A DNA stretch of 26,762 nucleotides from JAODBQ01 sp038213195. Its GTDB lineage: Bacteria; Actinomycetota; Acidimicrobiia; Acidimicrobiales; Ilumatobacteraceae. The first letter of the stretch is position 1. Each line of letters starts with the position of its first letter. The stretch spans positions 1 to 26,762 of the forward strand of contig JBBQTN010000050.1 in NCBI GenBank assembly GCA_038213195.1, given 5' to 3'. Below, in pieces: positions 21,415 to 26,762 of this stretch. A program made the position numbers and the translations under genes. A model generated the notes under the pieces. That model was not told the origin of the DNA. It made no database searches and worked only from the letters and a program-made list of their open reading frames with translations.

Positions 21415-23064
21415 ATGTCCATCCGCACGATCACCGTGCACGCCCCCGATGCCTCCGCCGTGAGCGTCACGGTGTGCCGCCACGGCGCCGAGCCGGCGAC
21501 GACCGAGCTCGCGCACGTGCCGCCCCGCTTCACCGGTTCGTTCGACGCAGCGGTCGGTGAGGAGTACTGGCTGACGGTCGACGGTTCGCCGCCGCTGCTC
21601 GACCCGCACTGCCTCGAACTTGCGCAGACGACCGACGGTCCGCGCAGCGTGGTCCGTGATCCGTGGCCGGTGCGACCCCGTGGCCATCCGCTGGCGCTCG
21701 CACCGGGCGTCGGCCCCGTCGTCTACGAGGCTCACGTGCGCGGTTTCGCGGCGACGTTCGCGGGGATGATCGATCGCCTCGACTACCTCGCGGACCTCGG
21801 CGTCGACGTGGTCGAGTTGATGCCCGTGCACCCGTTCGACCCGGGCGACAACTACTGGGGCTACATGCCCTTGGTGTGGGGCGCGGTCCACCGGCCCTAC
21901 GCCGCGAACGCCGGCGACGCGCCCGGTGAGCTGGCGGCGCTGGTAGCCGCCGCGCACGAGCGCGGGATGCACGTGTGGCTGGACGTCGTGTTCAACCACA
22001 CCGGCGAGGGCGATGCGACGTTGCCGACGCGCAGCCTGCGCGGGATCGACGACGCCCACGCGTACCGCCACCGGGCCGACGGGGCGTACGCGGACGACAG
22101 CGGCTGCGGCAACGACATCGACCCGGCCGACGGCGAGGTCCGGCGGCTGGTGCTGGAGGCGCTCGACCGCTTCGCCGACCTCGGCGTCGACGGGTTCCGC
22201 TTCGATCTCGCCAGCCTGCTCACCCGCGACGGCGGCGGGCTGGCCGACCAGATCACCGGCTGGGCGTTCGCCCGCGGTGTCGAGCTCGTCGCCGAGCCGT
22301 GGGACCTGGCCGCGTACCAGCTCGGCGCGGCCTTCCCCGGTACCTCATGGCGGCAGTGGAACGATCGTTTCCGCGACGAGGTCCGTGGCTTCCTGCGTGC
22401 AGAACCCGGTCTCGTGCCCGCGATCGTGCAGCGCCTCGCCGGCAGCCCCGACGTGTTCGGCGCCGAGCCGCGCAGCGTCAACTTCTTGACCGCGCACGAC
22501 GGGTTGACGATGCACGACCTGACGATCGTGACGAGCGACCGCCACCACTCCTGGGCGTGTGGCGAGGCGTTGCGGCTGCAGCAGCTGAAGAACTACTTCA
22601 CCCTGCTGCTGCTGTCGGCCGGCACGCCGATGTTCGTGATGGGCGACGAGTTCGCGCGCACCCAGGACGGCGACCCCAACCCGTACGACGTCGACGGCCC
22701 GCGCAGCTGGGTGGACTGGTCGCGCCTCGCCGACTGGGCGCCGCTGCACGACTTCGTGCGCGCCCTGCTGCACCTGCGCCGGGCGTGCCCGCCCGTCGGC
22801 CACCGCTTCTACGGCGTCGACGGGCAGGTCGATGCCTCCGCAGGTTCGCGCTCGGTCGCGTTCGCCACCGACCAGCTCTACGTGATGGTCAACGCCTGGT
22901 GGGAGCCGTTGCACTTCGAGGTCCAGGAGCCGGGCGAGTGGCAGGTCGCGCTGGAGACGGCGCCCGCAGCGGCCGATGGCGCCCTCGCCCCACGCTCGAT
23001 CAGGATCCTGCGCAAGGCTCCCGGCTACGCGTCGCCGGCCGGCTCGGCTTGCGGCGGCTCGTGA
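21415..23064 (+). CDS. GH13 alpha-glucan enzyme, GlgX/isoamylase-like
   Basis: A 549-residue family 13 glycoside hydrolase. Residues 1-80 form a short beta-rich N-terminal domain. The catalytic barrel carries all four conserved regions: DVVFNHT (190-196), GVDGFRFDLAS (257-267) with nucleophile Asp264, ELVAEPWD (290-297) with acid/base Glu294, and FLTAHDG (358-364) with Asp362. DNYWGYMPLVWGAVHRPYA is characteristic of glycogen debranching enzymes of the GlgX/isoamylase group. GlgX is usually around 650-720 residues, so this is a shorter member; a trehalohydrolase- or other debranching-like role is possible. No signal peptide, so it acts on intracellular glycogen. The start at ATG 21415 is 37 bp from the divergent moxR gene. 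Its end overlaps the convergent PIN gene by 40 bp. Confidence 0.85.
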   Translation: MSIRTITVHAPDASAVSVTVCRHGAEPATTELAHVPPRFTGSFDAAVGEEYWLTVDGSPPLLDPHCLELAQTTDGPRSVVRDPWPVRPRGHPLALAPGVGPVVYEAHVRGFAATFAGMIDRLDYLADLGVDVVELMPVHPFDPGDNYWGYMPLVWGAVHRPYAANAGDAPGELAALVAAAHERGMHVWLDVVFNHTGEGDATLPTRSLRGIDDAHAYRHRADGAYADDSGCGNDIDPADGEVRRLVLEALDRFADLGVDGFRFDLASLLTRDGGGLADQITGWAFARGVELVAEPWDLAAYQLGAAFPGTSWRQWNDRFRDEVRGFLRAEPGLVPAIVQRLAGSPDVFGAEPRSVNFLTAHDGLTMHDLTIVTSDRHHSWACGEALRLQQLKNYFTLLLLSAGTPMFVMGDEFARTQDGDPNPYDVDGPRSWVDWSRLADWAPLHDFVRALLHLRRACPPVGHRFYGVDGQVDASAGSRSVAFATDQLYVMVNAWWEPLHFEVQEPGEWQVALETAPAAADGALAPRSIRILRKAPGYASPAGSACGGS

Positions 23065-23447
23065 CCCGGCACGGTCTCGATCGCCAGCCCGTCGAAGCGC
23101 GGGTCGAACGTCGCCACGCAGCGCACCTTCTCGCGCTGCAGCGCGACGAGCAGCGTCGCGAAGTCCGGGTCCTTGGCGAACGGTTCGGCGACGTCCAGGG
23201 ACGCGTTGCGGTACTGCTCGGCGAGGTGCAGCTCCTGCACGGGTGCGAACAACGACTTGCGGACGTTGACGTGCAGCTCTGCCAGGGAATCGGTGGTCGC
23301 CATCAACAGCACCTCCTCGCGCTCGTAGCGGTCGAGGAGGTCGACGTAGGCGGCCACCGCCTCGGCGTGGAACGGCTCGTCGTGATTGGTCAGCGCGGCG
23401 ATGAAGGTCGGGTCGAGCAGCACGGAGGGCGGATCGAGGCGGCTCAC
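23025..23447 (-). CDS. PIN-domain protein, VapC-like
   Basis: A 140-residue protein with the PIN ribonuclease pattern. Acidic residues that could bind Mg sit at Asp12 (SVLLDPTFIAAL), Glu57 (TTDSLAELHVNV), Asp95 (AKDPDFATLLVAL) and Asp115 (VATFDPRFDGLAI). The order (first-strand Asp, central Glu, Asp near DFATLL, and last FDPRF) matches VapC-type toxins. No antitoxin-like gene lies next to it: upstream is the PAP2 gene (10-bp gap) and downstream the convergent GH13 gene, with a 40-bp overlap of coding ends. It may be a solitary PIN ribonuclease. GTG 23447 was chosen because upstream residues look non-coding; GGAGG sits very close to it, so the start is somewhat uncertain. Confidence 0.7.
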   Translation of the reverse strand: MSRLDPPSVLLDPTFIAALTNHDEPFHAEAVAAYVDLLDRYEREEVLLMATTDSLAELHVNVRKSLFAPVQELHLAEQYRNASLDVAEPFAKDPDFATLLVALQREKVRCVATFDPRFDGLAIETVPGHEPPQAEPAGDA

Positions 23448-23457
23448 ACCTCCGCGC

Positions 23458-24468
23458 TCACAGCAGACCGCCGAGCGCCACCCTTGCCCGGTTGGCGCGC
23501 TGGCGACGCTGGCGGCGCTCCATCCGGTTCCAGAACCAGAACGAACCACCGACGATCGCCCAGCCGACCAGGCCGTCGACGACCCAGTGCTCGGCCAGGT
23601 AGACGAGCGATGTGAGCATCAAGACCGGGAACAGCAGCACGAGCGCCTTCAGCCACTTCGGCTTGAGCCACGGCAGGAAGAACGCAGGCACGATCAGCGC
23701 GAACGAGGCGTGCAGGGAGGGCATGGCGGCGATCGAGTTGCCGTCGCCGAGGGCGACGGTGTAGGTCTTGACGAACGCCTTGAAGCCCAGCGTCAGGAAC
23801 CCGCGTCCTGTGTCGCGGTGCAACGGTTCGATCAGGTGCTGCTGCGACGCCATCCATGGCGGGGCGGTCGGCAGGATCACGAACATCAGGCAGCCGATGC
23901 CGAGCAGCGTCGAGAAGCGCTTCATGAACCGCACCCACTGCCGGTGGCTGGCGACCCAGAGGATCGCCAGCGCGATCACGGGGAAGACGAAGTGGGTGTA
24001 GTACGTGGTGGACGCGACCTCGTCCCACCAGTGCACGGAGGAGTGCCAGAAGTGCTGCTGGAGCACGACGTTAGGGTCGTGCCCGAAGAACAGGAACCGA
24101 TCGATGTCGCGCACCGTCGCTGCCTGCACCGGGAACCCGAGCGCGTCGGCGGCACTGCGTGAGCGCTCGTACGCGTACCACATGCCGGCGTACAGGACGA
24201 CGTCGACGGCGAGGACCTTCCACACGTGCCGCGGCCTGCCGATGAATCCGCACGCCAGGAACAGGGCCACCGAGATCGAGACGGAGATGCGGTCGATCGG
24301 CAGGCCTTCGGCGCGGAGCCAGTACAGGTAGCCGGCGGCGTAGGCGACGATCAGCGCGACGCGGACCGGCCGGCACGCATCCTCGGGGACGAGCGACCCG
24401 AGCGGGGTGCCGCTGCGAAACTCCGGCTCGGTCGACTGGCCGGTGGAGGTTCCGATCGCCGTCGACAC
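23458..24468 (-). CDS. PAP2-superfamily membrane enzyme (inositolphosphotransferase/phosphatase-like)
   Basis: A 336-residue membrane protein with about six helices and the PAP2 active-site motifs late in the chain: PTAPPWMA, MPSLHASFALIVPAF with the proton donor His, and VYLAEHWVVDGLVGW with the nucleophile His and the paired Asp. The spacing and the PTAPPW segment resemble the AUR1/PAP2_3 group, which includes inositol phosphorylceramide synthases and related phosphotransferases. Its exact substrate, probably a phospholipid head group or lipid phosphate, is unknown. The C-terminus is basic (RMERRQRRQRANRARV). I chose GTG 24468 because TAGCGT at 24476-24481 lies seven bases upstream. GTG 24477, three codons further, overlaps that box. 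The gene is followed by the PIN gene after 10 bp. Confidence 0.82.
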   Translation of the reverse strand: MSTAIGTSTGQSTEPEFRSGTPLGSLVPEDACRPVRVALIVAYAAGYLYWLRAEGLPIDRISVSISVALFLACGFIGRPRHVWKVLAVDVVLYAGMWYAYERSRSAADALGFPVQAATVRDIDRFLFFGHDPNVVLQQHFWHSSVHWWDEVASTTYYTHFVFPVIALAILWVASHRQWVRFMKRFSTLLGIGCLMFVILPTAPPWMASQQHLIEPLHRDTGRGFLTLGFKAFVKTYTVALGDGNSIAAMPSLHASFALIVPAFFLPWLKPKWLKALVLLFPVLMLTSLVYLAEHWVVDGLVGWAIVGGSFWFWNRMERRQRRQRANRARVALGGLL

Positions 24469-24475
24469 CCGTATC

Positions 24476-24481
24476 ACGCTA
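24476..24481 (-). promoter_or_regulatory. -10 box for PAP2 gene
   Basis: TAGCGT on the minus strand is followed by seven bases and GTG 24468. This leaderless arrangement decides between the two candidate GTG starts. Confidence 0.4.
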
Positions 24482-24539
24482 TCCAGCGTTCATCGCTCGG
24501 TCACATCGCCCCACCCGCCGGCCACCTGCCGGACATCTG

Positions 24540-25373
24540 TCAGCCACTGATCGCCGCGTCGGGGTCGGCCATCGCCGCCGCGCACGCACCGGGGTGGGCG
24601 AACGCCCAGCCGACGACCTCCAAAACCGGGCTCGCCTGTCCGCCGCTGCGCCACGAATCGAGGTACGGCCACGGCCAGATCAGCCCACGGCGGATCGACC
24701 ATTCCAGGCCGGGGCACGGCATCGAGATCCCGAAGTGGACGTGGCACGCCCCTGCGTCGCCCGTCTTGCCCATCTCCCCGAGCCGTTCGCCGGCGGTCAC
24801 CGCGATCCCCGGCTGGATCGGCTCGTCGATCTCCTGCAGGTGGGCGAGGTAGTAGCGCACGCCGTCGTCGCCGAGGATCGCGACCGAGAGCCCACCGCGC
24901 AGCGCGGGGTTGTTGCCCTTCTTGGTCCAGCCGTCGACCCTGCGTGTCTGCAGGACCTGCCCGTTGACCGGCGAGACGAGTGGGGTGCCGCATCCGGTGC
25001 TGGCGAAGATGTCGGTGGCCGGGTAGCCGCCGTGGACGTGGGCGTAGCTGATCTTCACGCCGGCCTGCACCGGGATGACGTACGGCGTCGTCGTCGGCCG
25101 AGCGGTGGTGGTCGTCGCCGCGAGGGTGCTGGTGGTCGTGGTGGCGGCCGCGGCGTTGGGGGCACCGGCTGCGGCGTTGTTCGCACCGGCGGCGTTGTTC
25201 GCACCGGCTGGGGCGTGGTTCGCACCGGACGTCGGTCCGGTCGCCGACGCCGTGGTCGGGGTGCTGGTGGCGATCGGCGGCAGCGTGCCGGCGGGCGCGG
25301 TGGCCGCGCTGCTCGCGCAGCCGCCGAGCACTGCGGACAGGATCAGCCCGCCGGCCAGCCACCGCCTGGTCAC
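24540..25373 (-). CDS. M23/LytM-family lipoprotein peptidase
   Basis: A 277-residue exported protein. It has a lipoprotein signal (RRWLAGGLILSAVLGGC, Cys19), an Ala/Asn/Thr/Gly-rich linker (about 20-97) with repeats such as GANNAA and TTTT, and an M23 domain. The zinc ligands are complete: His114 and Asp121 in HGGYPATD, and His213 in HVHFG, with His178 and His211 also in place. So it should be an active peptidoglycan endopeptidase, unlike the many LytM relatives that only activate amidases. A ConA-like or substrate-recognition role for the C-terminal tail (LDSWRSGGQASPVLEVVGWAF) cannot be shown. GTG 25373 overlaps the stop of the zinc-ribbon/discoidin gene (GTGA), so the two are translationally coupled. 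Confidence 0.86.
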   Translation of the reverse strand: MTRRWLAGGLILSAVLGGCASSAATAPAGTLPPIATSTPTTASATGPTSGANHAPAGANNAAGANNAAAGAPNAAAATTTTSTLAATTTTARPTTTPYVIPVQAGVKISYAHVHGGYPATDIFASTGCGTPLVSPVNGQVLQTRRVDGWTKKGNNPALRGGLSVAILGDDGVRYYLAHLQEIDEPIQPGIAVTAGERLGEMGKTGDAGACHVHFGISMPCPGLEWSIRRGLIWPWPYLDSWRSGGQASPVLEVVGWAFAHPGACAAAMADPDAAISG

Positions 25374-26581
25374 GTCAGGGTGACTTCGGAGATCGGCGAG
25401 TAGTCGAACCCCGCTGTTCCCGGATCGGTGGTGCCGAGGATCGTCAGCCGCACCGTGGTCGCGTTCACCGGCGCGGCGAGTTGCAGTGTCTGCATCGTCG
25501 CCGAATCGGGATCGAGGGACTGGGTGACGGACGCCCCGCCGTCGAAGCTCCAGCGGACCTGGACGATGCGGCGCATGTCGTGGAAGCGGTCCGATCCGCT
25601 GCACGGATCCTGCTTGGCGTAGCCGGGCACGAGCCCGACATGGGTGAGCTGCGCGCCGGGGGCGATGTCGAACTCGAGGAACTGGCCGGCGCCGTCGCCC
25701 TGTGTCATCCACGCCGTCGCCAGTTGCCCGTCGAGCACGTTGTTCGCCGCGTACGAGGTCGGTTGCCCGCACGAGTCGATGCCGTCGGGACGCGCCGCCG
25801 AGGCGCGCACCGCGCTGACGGCGACCGGCCCGGGCGTCGCGGTCGGCGCCGGCGTCGGCGCGGGTGTCGTCGTGGCCACGGTGGTGGTGGTCGTCGTCGT
25901 GGTGGCCCGCGGACGGGTCGTCGTCGTCACCGGTCTGGGTCGTGCCGTCGTTGCGACGACCGGCGGCACGACGGCGGGTACGCTCGACGGCGGTGCGCCG
26001 GGGATGGTCGCGGTGTTGATCGGGACGGTGCCACCGGGTGCTGCGGTGGTCGCGGGCGCCGTCGATGCCACCGTCGCCGAAGGCGGCGCAGTCGCGACCG
26101 CGGTCGTCGGCGGGCCGGTGGTCGGAACCGTCGGCACCGCCGTCGTCTCGACCGATGGCAGCACCACCGTCGTCGGTGCGACCGTCGATGCCGTCGCGTC
26201 GGTCGGGCCCGAGGGGATCGGCCGGGCGGTGCTGCCGTTGCCACGCAGCACGAAGAAGGCGACGATCCCTGCGGCGACGATCAACGCGAACGCCGCTGCG
26301 ATCAGGAATGGGCGTGCTCCCGGACCACCTTCGGGACCGCTGGTGACCGCGATCAGGCTCGTCGGGTCGACGTCGTCTGGTGCGACGACGGGCAGGGCCA
26401 TCGTCGGATCGCCGCCCGTCCAGGCGCCGGCCACGGCGGTCGACGCCCCCGGCGGCGGCAGCGAACCCGGCAGCGTCCCGGCGCCGGCGGGGGGAACCCC
26501 GACGTCGACGAACCGCGCCCCGCACGAGCGGCAGAACTGGTCGTGCTCTTCGACGGCGGCGCCGCAATGACCGCAGTACAC
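25370..26581 (-). CDS. Zinc-ribbon membrane protein with extracellular discoidin-like domain
   Basis: A 403-residue protein with a clear domain order. An N-terminal zinc ribbon (YCGHCG and FCRSCG, Cys3, Cys6, Cys17, Cys20) is followed by a Pro/Gly/Ala linker and one membrane helix (FLIAAAFALIVAAGIVAFFVL, about 92-112). A long Thr/Pro/Ala-rich extracellular stretch (about 115-255) comes next, including a run of eight threonines. The C-terminal domain (about 255-403) is of discoidin (F5/8 type C) or NADase-type glycan-binding kind: AANNVLDGQLATAWMTQG, QFLEFDIAPGAQLTHVGLVPGY, RRIVQVRWSFDGG, TTVRLTILGT and DYSPISEVTL. It probably binds wall polysaccharide outside while the zinc ribbon stays inside. 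It is coupled to the M23 gene. The GTG 26581 start has a good GGGAGGA seven bases upstream. Confidence 0.83.
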   Translation of the reverse strand: MYCGHCGAAVEEHDQFCRSCGARFVDVGVPPAGAGTLPGSLPPPGASTAVAGAWTGGDPTMALPVVAPDDVDPTSLIAVTSGPEGGPGARPFLIAAAFALIVAAGIVAFFVLRGNGSTARPIPSGPTDATASTVAPTTVVLPSVETTAVPTVPTTGPPTTAVATAPPSATVASTAPATTAAPGGTVPINTATIPGAPPSSVPAVVPPVVATTARPRPVTTTTRPRATTTTTTTTVATTTPAPTPAPTATPGPVAVSAVRASAARPDGIDSCGQPTSYAANNVLDGQLATAWMTQGDGAGQFLEFDIAPGAQLTHVGLVPGYAKQDPCSGSDRFHDMRRIVQVRWSFDGGASVTQSLDPDSATMQTLQLAAPVNATTVRLTILGTTDPGTAGFDYSPISEVTLT

Positions 26582-26590
26582 GGTGGCATC

Positions 26591-26615
26591 CTCCCGGCCT
26601 CTGTTGGCCGGAGAG
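26591..26615 (-). promoter_or_regulatory. Hairpin covering the ribosome binding site of the zinc-ribbon gene
   Basis: Between coxM and the zinc-ribbon gene, GGCCGG and CCGGCC form a 6-bp stem with a six-base loop, extendable to nine pairs with one bulge. On the minus strand the 3' arm contains GGGAG of the GGGAGGA Shine-Dalgarno (26589-26595). The structure could lower translation or end coxM transcription; there is no T run after it. Confidence 0.45.
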
Positions 26616-26635
26616 GGTAACCGGCGGGACCCCGG

Positions 26636-26762
26636 TCAGGCCTGGCAGGCCTCCAGGGCGCGGCGGACGAGGACTTTGGCGAGGTGGGTGCGGTATTCGA
26701 CGCTGGCGTTGAGGTCGGCTTGTGGTTCGGCTTGTGCGGTGGCCTGTTCGGCTGCTTCGGCG
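26636..26762 (-). CDS. CoxM-like FAD-binding subunit of a molybdenum hydroxylase, C-terminal end
   Basis: Only the last 41 codons are in the window; the rest lies to the right. The end reads QADLNASVEYRTHLAKVLVRRALEACQA before TGA at 26636-26638. It closely matches the C-terminal signature of the medium (FAD) subunit of CO dehydrogenase/xanthine dehydrogenase-type enzymes (D-x-x-A-S-x-E-Y-R-x-H-L-x-x-V-L-x-R-R-A). The FAD domain passes electrons from the iron-sulfur subunit to the acceptor. No small- or large-subunit gene follows in the transcription direction, so the order differs from coxMSL. CO dehydrogenase, xanthine dehydrogenase and other hydroxylases share this end, so the substrate is open. 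Confidence 0.8.
   Translation of the reverse strand, partial: AEAAEQATAQAEPQADLNASVEYRTHLAKVLVRRALEACQA

Noticed and set aside
24469..24477. GTG 24477 as start of the PAP2 gene
   Set aside because: Overlaps a probable -10 box; GTG 24468 fits leaderless spacing better. Not excluded.
25374..26567. Minus-strand open frame extending the M23 peptidase upstream by about 398 residues
   Set aside because: It is the register shadow of the zinc-ribbon/discoidin gene; the lipoprotein signal begins at GTG 25373.

Overview
The window is GC-rich, tightly packed DNA in which most codons end in G or C. It fits a high-GC actinobacterium, most likely of the Acidimicrobiia type. The signs are Thr/Ala-rich linkers behind lipoprotein signals, a DUF501 protein, and several starts with a TAnnnT box six or seven bases upstream of the start codon and no Shine-Dalgarno. 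The taxon is an inference; no rRNA or marker gene is present.

Layout. (1) 1-4199, plus strand: the end of modA, then modB and modC (molybdate ABC transporter), an XdhC/CoxI-family molybdenum-enzyme maturation gene, a truncated and frameshifted trmO remnant, and a PadR-type regulator. (2) 4203-9587, minus strand: a complete BMP/PnrA-type ABC importer (lipoprotein, double ATPase, two permeases), a family that imports purine nucleosides and similar solutes, with a strong hairpin between the lipoprotein gene and the rest. (3) 9731-13847: a secreted SGNH hydrolase, two crotonase-family genes on opposite strands, an unknown 200-residue protein and a small basic protein. (4) 13869-17024, minus strand: a MocA-like cofactor nucleotidyltransferase, a CoxG-like protein, DUF501, a shortened Ppx/GppA-like protein and a GNAT acetyltransferase, in tight order. 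(5) 17288-17938: an NlpC/P60 cell-wall hydrolase. (6) 18010-21377, minus strand: a MoxR/CoxD ATPase, a CoxE-type VWA protein and two XdhC-family genes with overlapping ends. (7) 21415-26762: a GlgX-like GH13 enzyme, then on the minus strand a PIN-domain protein, a PAP2 enzyme, an M23 lipoprotein, a zinc-ribbon/discoidin membrane protein, and at the right edge the last 41 codons of a CoxM-like FAD subunit.

The common theme is supply and maturation of a molybdenum hydroxylase of the CO dehydrogenase/xanthine dehydrogenase family. Molybdate uptake (modABC), cofactor nucleotide transfer (MocA-like), cofactor handling and sulfuration (XdhC family), ATP-driven assembly (MoxR plus VWA), membrane attachment (CoxG) and one structural subunit (CoxM) are all here, but spread over three or four transcription units with unrelated genes between. 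The catalytic subunit is not in the window, so the substrate (CO, a purine, or another heterocycle) cannot be decided. The neighbouring BMP importer makes purine uptake and oxidation one plausible reading.

I found no complete mobile element, CRISPR array, tRNA or rRNA gene. The most useful leads are the cysteine-to-alanine change in the modABC-linked XdhC, two crotonases missing catalytic glutamates, the shortened Ppx-like protein next to DUF501, the CoxG five-residue repeat tail, and a hairpin that covers the ribosome binding site of the zinc-ribbon/discoidin gene just after coxM.
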